NCBI GenBank assembly: GCA_022605405.1
Contig: JABYQQ010000001.1
Coordinates: 1,798,001-1,862,000 of the forward strand
Direction: 5' to 3'
Origin: Earliella scabrosa
Taxonomy: Eukaryota; Basidiomycota; Agaricomycetes; Polyporales; Polyporaceae
DNA length: 64,000 nt
Position numbers and translations under genes: made by a program. Positions 36,301 through 45,965 of the stretch are shown here, piece by piece. The notes beneath the pieces were generated by a model that saw only the letters and a program-made list of their open reading frames with translations, searched no databases and was not told the origin of the DNA. Position 1 is the first letter of the stretch. Every line of letters begins with the position of its first letter.

Positions 36301-38485
36301 TTATTTTCTCGGTGTTCGCGTAGTCTATGACGAGCTTCGATAGCTTGATGTGATCAAATATTCGTCGCCCCGGTACGAAGCCCGCTTGGTCCGGATGTAT
36401 CACGGATCCTGCCACCTTCGCAAGCCTGTTCGCTAGGACCTTCGTCATGATCTTGTAGTCTGAGTTGAGCAGTGTGATAGGTCTATAGTTTTCTATCCTT
36501 CTGATGTCTTTCTTCAGTTTATATATCGGACATATCCATCCATCTGCAAACCCCGTGCCGTCCACCACACCGTATGCTTCAATGTCATTGAAGACTAACC
36601 GCAGGGCTCGCGCGATATCAAAGAACTCCCGTTCTTTGCGTTCATCTTCGGTTTTCCAGGTGAGGTACAGTTTCCATATCTCGGAGGGGAGCCCGTCTAG
36701 TCCGGGGGACTTTCCTAGGGCCGATTCACGGATTGCTATTTCTACTTCCGCTGCCGTGATCTTCCGCGCAAGAGATCCTTTTGAGCGTGAGTCCAGGCCT
36801 ACATCTAGGGCAGATAAAGTCTCCTCCATCACGGCCTGGTGTGTGTTATTGTCTAGCATAGGGTCGTCCTGTAGGCCGTTATAGAAACGCCTCGCAATGC
36901 TTGCCATGTCGTCCGTCTTAGACGTGTACCTTGTTCCTGGTGAGGCTGCCAGGTCGTTCTCGAGTTGTGGGATCGTTGTGCTAGGCATCGGTGCAGCATT
37001 CATTCTAGTCCAGTATTTACAGACTGTCTCTCCCTTTGCCCAGTTGTTCGCTGCTACGAACGTTCTCTTCACTCCAAAGCGTTTAACTTCAAGCTCTGCA
37101 ATTTTATCTTGTAATACTGCGGCATGGTGGGAGTCTACCTCCTGTTCCGCATTTGGTGGGTTCACAGTATTCTCAAGGTCCTTCTTCAGAGCAGCTATTT
37201 GTCTGTCGATCTTCGGCAGTTTCTCTTTTGCGCGAGCTCTTGCTTGGGCTATCAGTTGTTCCTTGAAGTCCTTATATAGGAGTTGGGGATTGCAGTCTTC
37301 CGTCCGTTCTGCACATTGTACATTGTGCTCTAGCCTTCGTTGGAAATTCATGGCCGTCTCTCTCATGATTTCCATAAAGGGTTTGTCGGAGAGAAGGCAG
37401 GCAGGCATTGACCATCTTCCCTTGCCCACGAATGGTGCACAGTAGTTTGATATCATGCATGTTGGCATCCGATGGTCAGTTACGATTCCCGGTCCTTCTA
37501 TGTCCCAGTCGCTTGATGCCCGGACTAATGTGTTCGCTATGTATATCCGGTCGATCCGAGACTGACTTCCTGTGCTTGTCTGCAGGTACGTGTAACCTCT
37601 CTTCCCTTCATTCATAGTGCGCCACCCATCCGTCATTCCGAAGGACGTGTATAGGATTTTCAGGCTGTCAGCTGCTTCCTCAAGGTCTTTTCGCGGCGGC
37701 ATTCGATCGATGCTCGCCTCCACTATATTTGTATCTCCCATCATTATATCAGGTTTAGGCAGATGGAGGCGTGTTCTCTCGCTTCCAACCTCTGCCCAGA
37801 ATTCTGCATTTGCATGGTGGTCATTCGGGGCATACACATTCAGCAGTGACAATTTTTTGCCTGCTGTCCATGTCAGGGTGATGAATAGTGCCCGTCCTGG
37901 GACGAGCTCTTTTACAGTCATTTGGTCAGGGTCGAAATATCTTTTGCTTACGACGAAGGCTACGCCTCACGCACCAGTCGTGTTGACACCATCGAAACTG
38001 GCAGTCACCTTAAGAGACGCCGCAAACAGCTCATTGATTGCGTCGACCCGGTCCTGGGATAGATGAGTCTCCTGCAGTGCTAGTACTGCGATCTTGGAAT
38101 CTCGCATGACCTGGCATATCATGTTCCATTTGTCGCTTGCTCCATTCTGTAAGGTCTGGCCATAGCCTCTCATGTTTAGGGAGGCAAGTTTGATTCTTGC
38201 TTTGGACTTCTTTTTCTTCCGTTGTCGTGGCTGATACGTATCGTGAGGGGGCGCTTCAACCGGCTGTCCAGGGTTGCTCTGCTCTGCTAGCTCCCTTGCG
38301 GGCTCTTGCTCGAGCTGCTCTCCTCTGTTCTCGCCAAGATCTCGCGTGATCCCTCCTGTGTTGTGCAGTGTACTGGTGCCTCCGTACCCGTTTTGCCCTT
38401 CACGGAAATGCGGCGCGGCACCATCGCCTTGCACTCCTCGGGGCACAGCGGGGCTTATAAGACCGGTTTCCGACGTGTCATCCAT
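33338..38485 (-). pseudogene. LINE ORF2: endonuclease - reverse transcriptase - RNase H (one premature stop)
   Basis: Polyprotein for target-primed reverse transcription, 1715 codons. An AP-like endonuclease begins IKLASLNMRG and continues ALQETHLSQDR. The reverse transcriptase has ALDQEKAYDRINH, RGMRQGDPLSCLLFD and the catalytic FADD (LFADDTTVYL). RNase H has YTDGSCDNNG, TAELYAI, VTDST and HAGDEGNEGADALA, giving the D-E-D-D set. A C-terminal CCHC finger is CAHCDVPETMEHILIDC. A TGA at 37967-37969 interrupts the endonuclease between NTTGA and GVAFVVSKRY, in the same frame on both sides. CGA to TGA is the simplest cause. The 1527 codons downstream are open. The ATG at 38485 is the first in frame; its N-terminus (about 100 aa) is linker-like. 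Confidence 0.95.
37967..37969 (-). other. Premature TGA in LINE ORF2
   Basis: Minus-strand context GGT GCG TGA GGC GTA. The base before the T is G of a CG-rich run, so a C-to-T change in CGA (Arg) would create it, as expected from deamination of methylated CpG. Confidence 0.8.
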
Positions 38486-38987
38486 ATGGTTTAAGTTCTG
38501 ATTGTGTGTGTAGTTCGCAGTTGGTATGTCAGGCGTGGCACAACTATCCCCACGTCTCTAGGTGAGAGACCGTCACCGCGGTGGACCGTGCCATACAGGA
38601 CGCGCGCGCGACTGCGCGGACCTGGAGGGCTTGTCATAAGTACGGGCGGTCCTGCCTAAATAGGCCTCCATTTGGCGCGCGTACGGAGCTTTCCTGTCCT
38701 TCACCAGTACTAGTGGTGCGAAGTCAGTAAATTTGGGCACCGTACAACCTTCGACGAGTGTGCGCTACTGGTTGTCGCCTACCGTAGCGAGCCGTTCACA
38801 CTGTCGTTGCCTGATGGTCAGTCATTGGATGGCATCGTGAGCAAGCATATTCATTAGATCAGGGCAGCAGTAGCGTAATACAGTCGACATGTTTTTGCGC
38901 AGCTATCAGGATGAGTAGGGAGGTTTCGTTCTATGTTCTAAAGTTTATCAACGCTCTTCTCGTATGGCGTGGCGTCGTACATGGCTT
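38486..38987 (-). other. Spacer between LINE ORF1 and ORF2
   Basis: About 500 bp without an open frame. The two ORFs do not overlap, so ORF2 is probably translated separately (reinitiation or internal entry), as inferred for some two-ORF LINEs. Confidence 0.6.
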
Positions 38988-41027
38988 CTAGAAGCCGCGT
39001 CCTCCACCTCCGCGTCCACGCTTTCCGCGTTGGCCCGGGTTTCGGCCCCGTGCGTGTCCGTTCGCCCTCGCTCTGTGCGGTGTGGGGGGCTGCTGGGGCA
39101 GGGGGCGCTGTGCAGGGAGCAAGGTGTAGGTACCTGTCCCCGCCATCGGGCCGTTCCAGCCGGGTGCGTGCGGGAAGGGACAGAGGTGGGTAGGGTGGTC
39201 AGCGCCGTGGCATCCTTCACAGTGCGTGATTCGCCTTGCAAAGACCGTGCGGTGATCATGTGCTCTCCAGGCATGTATGCGCAGTTGCACCACCCATGCC
39301 CTCCAGAGCTCCATCGAGTGCGTCGGGCTCTGAAGGAAGACGTTGGCGATGATGTTGCCGTTGCTGAGGGTGAGTACCCTAACCCGCAGGGTGTCCATGA
39401 CTCGCGTGATTGCTTGGTCAGTCGTGATGTGCGCGAACGTTGGGTTGCGCTCCACTAGGGTTGCGATGGACTGACGTAGCGGGCCTTGAAGGTTCTCCCG
39501 GACCATGCGTTCGATCAGCCCTTGGTTGCTTGTGAGGAAGTCGCCGAGCGTCACGACCAGGTACGGGAGGAAGAGGTCGCGATGGAACACTCGGAAACTG
39601 ATAGCGGGGGCGGTGACAAAGGCTCGCTGGCGGAGGCTCGCCATAGCGCCCGGCGTGAGGCCGTAGATGATCCAGGTAGTCGGGGCGTCGCGTATGTCGA
39701 TCGTCGAGTCTTCTAGTTCTGGCGGGACGATGGTAGGGGTTTGGCCAGTCAGTTCTTGGATGACTGCTGTCATGGCGTCTGCTGTCTCTCTGACAGTCCT
39801 GGACGAGGCAGGGTAGCCTTGGTTGAAGACTTCGGCCAGGAGGACTTCGTTCGCGTTTGCCGAGTAGATCTCCTGGACGCGCCTCGCGGACACCCCTCGC
39901 AGAGGCTGTTCAGGGTCGCTGTAGTGGACAGTGTTCCAGCCTCCTTCCGGAACCTCCGCTGCTCGGAAGATCGCGCTCGGAGCTCCGCCAGCCAGCGCAG
40001 GTGCCAAGGGGGGGACTATGTTGACCGGGATCTGGGCCGGCGGGATCGGGACGTTCTGCGGCGGGTTGATCCCGACACGATCCTGGAACTGCTCTCCCGG
40101 TGCGGCGTGTCGGCGGGGCACGTGGGGCGTGTTATGCTCCTGGTTTGCTGTGGGGTGAGCCGGGTGGTGTGGTGCGAAGATGGAGGGGCCAGAGCTTCGC
40201 TCCTGGTTCGCGTACGGGGTCCGCATGGTGTGGACTGGTGAAACCGGGCGTTGAGGCGCGCCAAAGACGAACGGGGACTGCGTGTGTCCATGCAGGAGTG
40301 GCTGCAGACGTGGGCCCGGGGCATAGGCCCTAGTGGTAGGGCACGGTGTGGACGTTCTCTGCGGGCCCGTCTGTTCGTTGCGCAGTGCAGAGGAGCTACT
40401 CGTCGTCGCCCGTCCTAGGTACGGTTCCCCAAAGAGGCCAAGCGCAGGGCCTCCTTGCGCGAGCTGGCATGGCGCGCTCTCCCTCACCGCTTCATTGCGT
40501 GCGACGTACTCGGCGAAGGAGGTGCGAGGGCGGCTCGGTGCGTTACTCGGTCCGGGGGTGGGAGGGCGTATGATCTGGCCTCGGGGGTAGGGTGTTTCCT
40601 GCCTCCTCGCAGAGTTCGCGTGGTCTTGCGGGCGATCGGGGCTCGCCTGGTCAGCTCTTGCCCCGACGTCTGAGGCGCGCTGCTTGCCCTTAGAGGACGA
40701 GGTCGTGACGGCCTGAGGCATGTTGCCATCCACGTCCATCTCGGCATCCGTAGGAGCGGGTGGGCCGGGTTGTCCTGTCGGCGAGGTCCCGTCGCGTCCT
40801 TCTGACAGGTTTTCGACGTCGAGACGGATGCGATGCCCGCTTCGGCTGCGCTCGTTCCTCGGCGGGGTTCCCTCCCAGGGACGCTTCTGCGAGGTCCGGG
40901 ATTCATCCACTTGGTGGTGCTCAGCGTCGTAGTCCTCGCTGAGGTCCATCGCCTGGCTTCCGCTATGGTCTTGGACGGGAGGGGGCGCGGCTCTGTCTCC
41001 TACAGCCTGAGGGTGTCTGGCCTCCAT
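38988..41027 (-). CDS. LINE ORF1: Gag-like nucleic-acid-binding protein
   Basis: 679 aa, uninterrupted. The first 380 residues are Pro/Ser/Arg-rich and likely disordered (repeated Arg, Thr, Pro tracts). A folded region follows (about 370-600) with DIRDAPTTWIIYGL and ISFRVFHRDLFLPYL. Near residue 625 is one CCHC zinc knuckle, CEGCHGADHPTHLC, spacing C-x2-C-x4-H-x4-C. The C-terminus is a basic RGG-like tail (GKRGRGGGGRGF). This is the arrangement expected of an RNA-binding ORF1p of Tad1-type LINEs. ATG at 41027, 85 nt from the inferred element 5' end. Confidence 0.92.
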   Translation of the reverse strand: MEARHPQAVGDRAAPPPVQDHSGSQAMDLSEDYDAEHHQVDESRTSQKRPWEGTPPRNERSRSGHRIRLDVENLSEGRDGTSPTGQPGPPAPTDAEMDVDGNMPQAVTTSSSKGKQRASDVGARADQASPDRPQDHANSARRQETPYPRGQIIRPPTPGPSNAPSRPRTSFAEYVARNEAVRESAPCQLAQGGPALGLFGEPYLGRATTSSSSALRNEQTGPQRTSTPCPTTRAYAPGPRLQPLLHGHTQSPFVFGAPQRPVSPVHTMRTPYANQERSSGPSIFAPHHPAHPTANQEHNTPHVPRRHAAPGEQFQDRVGINPPQNVPIPPAQIPVNIVPPLAPALAGGAPSAIFRAAEVPEGGWNTVHYSDPEQPLRGVSARRVQEIYSANANEVLLAEVFNQGYPASSRTVRETADAMTAVIQELTGQTPTIVPPELEDSTIDIRDAPTTWIIYGLTPGAMASLRQRAFVTAPAISFRVFHRDLFLPYLVVTLGDFLTSNQGLIERMVRENLQGPLRQSIATLVERNPTFAHITTDQAITRVMDTLRVRVLTLSNGNIIANVFLQSPTHSMELWRAWVVQLRIHAWRAHDHRTVFARRITHCEGCHGADHPTHLCPFPHAPGWNGPMAGTGTYTLLPAQRPLPQQPPTPHRARANGHARGRNPGQRGKRGRGGGGRGF

Positions 41028-41112
41028 GAGCTCGACCTAGCGTTCGAGAGCTGAGCGTGTGGTTAGGTTCTGAAGGCGTGAGAGCCACATACCAGCCGTC
41101 TCGCATCGTCGT

Positions 41113-41120
41113 GAACCAAC
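41113..41120. repeat. LINE target-site duplication, 5' side
   Basis: GAACCAAC (then TT) repeats the sequence at 33177 and lies 86 bp beyond the ORF1 start codon. This defines the LINE 5' end as about 41112. Confidence 0.75.
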
Positions 41121-41644
41121 TTCTACGAGCAGATTTCCTGAATTCTCAAAATTTTCACTTTTGACCCTCAAAATTTGGCCAACCGCCCAAATAAATAGCT
41201 AGAAATACGGGAAAATGTGCAAACGCTTCCTTTTCATGAGCTGAACATGATTCCGTCATCAGGGGAAAACTCTGTCCACTTTTGAGCGCTACAAAAAATG
41301 GACAACTCTCGTTGGCGCCAGCTCAGAAATGGCTGAGATGTATCATTCGGACACTGTATCAGCCAAGTTTCGACACTGGGATGGAGCCCATTCCCAAACT
41401 CCTACTTGGTCTATCGGTCAAGAGGGTAGTTTGTGGAGGTTGCAGATGTACAGACCCCACCGGATGACCGGACCCGGGCGCTTACGGCCTATCAGAATTG
41501 CTCTCGAGGCCCAAAAATTTGGCCAACCGTTATTTCCCGTGGGAAAAACTTCGGATGTGGTTTTTCGGACTCTTTCGGCCTCCCTGAACCTTTTCCTGCA
41601 ACTAGATTGGTCAAAATAAATGCCGTTAAGGCGCTATCGAATTT

Positions 41645-41668
41645 GCGGGCTTTGCTTGTCCGCAACTG
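41645..41668 (-). repeat. Right terminal inverted repeat of the DNA element
   Basis: 24 bp, ending CCGCAACTG, an exact inverse of the left end. Followed by TA. Confidence 0.85.
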
Positions 41669-42507
41669 TACTGGGACCCCCAAATAGCTACGATGGGGAA
41701 GACCTGATTCCGGGTGCCGCTCGGGACCGCCGCTGTTCGTCTCCTAGGACTGCTGTGTGTGCGATGTGGGTGATGCCCTGTACTGGCAGTTGGGGCGCGG
41801 CAGCACGTTTTGAGTTAGTGCGAAGCTGGATGTTCCGGCAGTCCATTGATCACGAGCGAGGAGGCGCATTGAAGGTTGGCAGATGTTCTATCGAGTAGTC
41901 ATATGGAGGTTGAGTTCTTCCAGCACGGGTTAGCCAGTCCTGGTAAAACGTGCATCACTTACTCGTGGTCGAGCTCGAGCATCTGGCGGAGAACGTGAGT
42001 GTGACGCCAGTAATAGGGGTGGTTTGCTACTTTCAGGCTGATTCACGTAACACGCAGGCTCATCGGGCGTGGTTCCTGCTGGCAAGGTCTAATAGCTCGG
42101 CTGTAAGTACACCCAAATTTTCGCAAGAGTTGATCGGACACCCACTTTCTGCCATCATGACAGTACTGGTACGACGTCGACGTCCGATGACGATGCTTGA
42201 ATATTACGAGGTGCCCGCTGCGAGCAACAGCAAGCGAAACTTTCGTCGTTAAGTAGCGGTTGCGGAGTGGCATTGCATAAGGACTCGAGCATCATGGCAG
42301 TCTCAACCTCGGTGGAGAGGAAGTGTGCGGTCCGACGAGCCGAGTTCGGCCTTTGCCGTGCTTTCCCACCACGTGCGAGACGCCCGCCACGCGCCTCCGC
42401 GTCAGAGGCGTCGTGTCCAGCAGCTCCGCTGAGCTGAGCACACGCACCGACGCCAGCCTGAAACGGCCAACTCAACCTTGTCCACGACCTTCACGACCTC
42501 TGCGACG
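41669..42507. other. Intergenic, promoter side of the Apq12-like gene
   Basis: No gene seen. The stretch 42430-42507 is rich in ACG/CTC tracts consistent with a 5' UTR. No TATA box is found. Confidence 0.5.
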
Positions 42508-43314
42508 ATGGCCGACTACGACGACTTCGAGGTGGACGACACGCTCGTGCAGCGCGTCCTCACACCCATCCTCTCCTACCTCTCCACCATCCTCCCCCCG
42601 CCGATCTTCTCGATCGTCTCCCCGCTCATCACCTACTCGCTCGCGCTCCTCGGCGCGCTCCTCCGCTTCGCCCGCACGCTCGCGTCCGCGCAGAACTGGG
42701 ACTCGCAGAAGATCCTCCCGCCGCTCATCACGCTCCTCATGGCCTACCTCGCGCTCGTCAGCTTCTACCGCACGACCGGCTGGATGATCCGCACCACGTT
42801 CTGGTTCGTCAAGTGGGGCGGCATCCTCGCCGCCCTCGCCGCCGGCGCGGGCTACTTCATGGGCACCGCGCAGGGCGACCCGGACGGGATCGCGATGTTC
42901 AACAATGGGGGCGTGCTTGGGATGCTCGGGAACTTGCTCCTCGGGGTCCTCAATGAGGACGCGACTGGGAATCAGGGTCGGGCACGGTCCCCGCGCAGCT
43001 CGAAATCCAAGACGAAGAAGCAGAAGGAGCGGCCGAAGGCCTGGGAGGGCTGGGACAAGCACCGCGACTGGCAGTATAACGCGGATGCTGCGGCCCGGGA
43101 CGATGCGGCGAGGGCGAACGAGAATGTGCAGGAAGCGGTGCAGAAGGTTGCGGGATTTGTGCAGGAAGCGTTGGGCACTGGATGGTGGGAGACAGTCAAG
43201 AACGCCGTCGAGGGCAGCGGGTTGGTCGGGACGAGCGGCGAGCAGCGGAAAGAAGGCACCCAGGCGAAGGGGAAGACAAAACAGGACGCGAAAGGCCGAG
43301 GCAGCTCGCGATAG
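42508..43314 (+). CDS. Multi-pass membrane protein resembling Apq12 (nuclear envelope/ER)
   Basis: Intronless, 268 aa. The frame extends 10 codons further upstream to a TTG, but the first ATG (MADYDDFEVDD) at 42508 is the sensible start. Two or three hydrophobic helices occupy residues 15-130: one in LLALLGALLRF-like context, ITLLMAYLALVSFYRT, and VKWGGILAALAAGAGYF. The order short acidic N-terminus, then YRTTGWMIRTTFWFVKWG, resembles the Apq12/nuclear pore assembly family as I remember it, where it acts in ER/nuclear-envelope lipid homeostasis and mRNA export. The C-terminal 120 residues are soluble, Lys/Arg- and Gln-rich with a KKQKERPKAWEGWDKHRDW segment. The gene is clear; the family name is tentative. 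Confidence 0.6.
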   Translation: MADYDDFEVDDTLVQRVLTPILSYLSTILPPPIFSIVSPLITYSLALLGALLRFARTLASAQNWDSQKILPPLITLLMAYLALVSFYRTTGWMIRTTFWFVKWGGILAALAAGAGYFMGTAQGDPDGIAMFNNGGVLGMLGNLLLGVLNEDATGNQGRARSPRSSKSKTKKQKERPKAWEGWDKHRDWQYNADAAARDDAARANENVQEAVQKVAGFVQEALGTGWWETVKNAVEGSGLVGTSGEQRKEGTQAKGKTKQDAKGRGSSR

Positions 43315-45725
43315 TTGCGTTCAAGGGCGGGTCGTCGGGACGCTATCAGGTTATCTTGGGATAGACAATCTACCATGTAAGTTTGCATCCTCCGGAAGTT
43401 GTCTGCGTGCTGATAGAACCGTGGTAGATGTATTGCTATTGCTTGCGCATATATTTATCGGGATTCTACCACCGCTGAATCGCTCTCATTGTCGGCGCAA
43501 CATAGGTATCGGTACGACATCTTCAGACGTCCCGCATTTTCAGGATATCCCTCCAGCTCACGCACCGGATACGAAGACTCCGTGCGCCTACTCCGATCCA
43601 CAGCACATTGAATTGGCCGCAGTCGACCTGCTTAACCCCACGCGGAACAACCCTTCCTCACTCCGTACTGGTGTTCAGGGTCGAGGAGGTCAGGATGGTC
43701 TGTAGGTATGCACTCGTGCTGCGGTTACGCATCCCGTGCCCTGGAGTTCTCTTCCTCAGCGAAGCCTGGCGATCCGCCACACCATGGATATTCATTAACG
43801 TTTCACGTACTCAATGGGATTGCGGTCATAGCGACGTGGACGGACCCCGTGCAGATGCCGCAGGGGTCATGAGAGGTATGATTGTTGCGATCCTCGCAGG
43901 CCCTGATATACAAACACGAGTGGGTAGTCGTGATACCTTGGGCAATGGTGAGTCTTGCGATCTGTCACTGGTAGGGTTGGGAGGTATGCGCTACTAACAG
44001 ATAGGTAACGTTTATGCAGAAGGCCCCGCAGACGATTCGCCTGCAAATCAGCTTATTGCGTGAAGCCAACTTCGCAGGCTGCTCGATGTCCATGCGCAAA
44101 AATAACTCACCACGTCACCAGGATCAGGCGCACGGTCTCTGCTTGACGATATATTCAGCCTGCACTCACTCGACCCCCTCACACAAGACGAGATACCCAT
44201 AGTTGGCAAGCGTCTATAACCTGTTCAACATTGTTGCTATCACCGCACTTCGGCCACTTTCTGAACGACGGGCTCACTGCTCAGTGACTGGTATTCCATC
44301 CAGAAACGCCGGCCTCACTGGGTCTCACTGCCACCGTCCACTGGCCGTTAAGCCTCCGCAACCTGGTTCGTCACGCGCCTCAGGGTTCGCCCCTGGTCAG
44401 ACTCAGTACCGTAAACCTGCCAGACCACCCGCAGAATTCCACTCTTCCACTTGGGCTCACTTTATCGTCCCACCTAATCTACGGAACCTTCTGCGCTCCA
44501 GTCAGAGGGATGGATTGCCTTGCCTATGCGTCTCCGCCTGAAGTTGGATACCTTGGGACGTAATGGACGTTGATTGGCGCTTCACCGAGGGCTGGAATCC
44601 CCTGGACACTGGAAGGACACTGAATGGTGGAGACGGACGGCGCTCGTGGCGACGTGGGTGCAATCGGCGTCCAGGTGTCCTGAGGTATGATTGTCGTGAT
44701 GGTGATGTTGCGGCTTTGGCCTCCAGAGGTGGTGAGTCTGGTTCCCACATCGATATTGCTGTCTGTGTACGACGTGATGTACATATGCATGGACTGACAG
44801 AGACGAATTCGATCAGGCTCATTCACAGACGAGTGAGCATACCGCGACGAGCCAACTTCGCGGGCTGACATCCAGGATTTCAGTCCCAGAAAATGCTCCT
44901 GTCAAGGTCATGATATGGTGCGTTTCATCTGCCTTGTGACTTATCTAACCTGCGCTCACTGTTCTGGCAGTTCGTTTAGGGTTAAGGCGCCGAGCGCGTC
45001 CATCCCTCATTCAACATCCTCGTTGTCATACATTACGGGTTTAGCGGCTGACATCGCAGATACCGCTCTCAGCATGGCCTTACTGCCACCGCTCATCCAC
45101 ATGACGGTGCAGAGCGGCACTGGTGAATCGTAGCGAGGCAGTTCGGCGACTGTCGTCTGAATGTCGGCGGCGACTATCAATGTCACTGTTGCCCCCCTGA
45201 AGTGGGTGTCTTATCTCTGGATCCATGGAGTTGGACGACAGCGCAACCCACTTCTAGCTCGCGCAGAGGGTAGCTTCAAGTTGTTCCATGGTTGGTCTTG
45301 AAGTTGTCTAGGCGGCGTCGAGGAAGCTGCACACTGTCATAGCCACTCGAGGTGGAGACGGGCGACCGGCTACACAGGGTTCGATGGCACATGCCCCGAG
45401 GTCCCGTCGGGGAAACGCAGTGACGCCGAGTTCCAATTCCCAGCGGCCAGCAGCACCTGCCAGGACGTCCTGAATTCGTCCGAAGGAGGCAGCGTAAGGT
45501 CATCCGGATGACCAGAGCTTGATCGCAGATTCGTGGTTCTCGACCCCGCCACCGGTCCCCACGATGTCACGCCTTGTCACTTCCTGCCCTCTCTTCCGCC
45601 GGGCCCTGGCTTGTTTGCTCGTGACGGCGCTGTGACGATTGGCGTTTCTCTCGGCAAGCCGCCGCCATCAATTCCCGATGCTTGGAACTCCGCCCGCTGG
45701 AATTTGGGGTGACGACCGACGTCGG
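43315..45725. other. Intergenic; contains a diverged direct duplication
   Basis: No gene recognised. 43.8-44.25 kb and 44.65-45.05 kb are related to each other (listed separately). A plus-strand open frame 44203-44541 and minus 44524-44871 have no domain. Confidence 0.45.
43831..45020 (+). repeat. Diverged direct duplication, unit about 0.8 kb
   Basis: Four anchor words recur in the same order at an offset of 784-809 bp: GAGGTATGATTGT (43873 and 44682), GGTGAGTCT (43947 and 44731), GCCAACTTCGC (44065 and 44851), TTCAACAT (44224 and 45010). The last two share an offset of exactly 786. Flanking bases are also similar. It may be a decayed tandem gene or repeat. Confidence 0.55.
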
Positions 45726-45784
45726 CCAATAGGAGGCGGGCGGCGGGCTGGCCGACGTGCGCCGTTCAATTACGCGCTATATAT
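45726..45784 (+). promoter_or_regulatory. CCAAT and TATA elements of the next gene
   Basis: CCAAT at 45726-45730 and TATATAT at 45778-45784, followed by a CT-rich leader. The ATG is about 180 nt beyond the TATA box. Confidence 0.6.
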
Positions 45785-45965
45785 GGGAGCGATTTTTCTC
45801 TTACGTTCTCGGGACAAATACGCACAAACAGAGAGGTGTTATATGGCCTCCGATGTACCTCTCCCAAGCTCTCTCCTCAACCCCTCTCATCCAGAGAGTC
45901 GTCCACCCCTCCTCGTCCTCGTCCCTTGACGCTGCCCGTCTCTCCCCTCGTTCCCACTCTTCGCC

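Larger units (their letters stand above)
33185..41112 (-). mobile_element. Full-length Tad1-like LINE (non-LTR retrotransposon)
   Basis: About 7.9 kb on the minus strand. It has an 85-nt 5' UTR, ORF1 (41027-38988), a 0.5-kb spacer, ORF2 (38485-33338), a 130-nt 3' UTR and a poly(A) tail seen as 22 T at 33185-33206. It is flanked by an 8-10 bp target-site duplication. ORF2 has the order endonuclease, reverse transcriptase, RNase H, CCHC, typical of fungal Tad1/I-group LINEs. It sits inside the TIR element described separately. The only obvious lesion is one stop codon in the endonuclease, so the insertion is young. Confidence 0.95.
33060..41668. mobile_element. TIR DNA element (about 0.67 kb, non-autonomous, TA target site) interrupted by a LINE
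   Basis: The ends are 24-bp inverted repeats: CAGTTGCGGACA... at 33060-33083 and its exact reverse complement at 41645-41668. Both are flanked outside by TA (33058-33059 and 41669-41670). CAGT ends plus a TA duplication suggest Tc1/mariner-type (possibly Fot/pogo-like) transposition. Without the LINE the element is about 673 bp (33060-33184 joined to 41121-41668). No transposase is seen, so it is MITE-like. The right arm holds a direct repeat, AAAATTTGGCCAACCG, at 41170-41185 and 41514-41529. Confidence 0.8.

Noticed and set aside
42478..42507. N-terminal extension of the Apq12-like protein
   Set aside because: It would begin at TTG, not ATG. The first ATG is at 42508.
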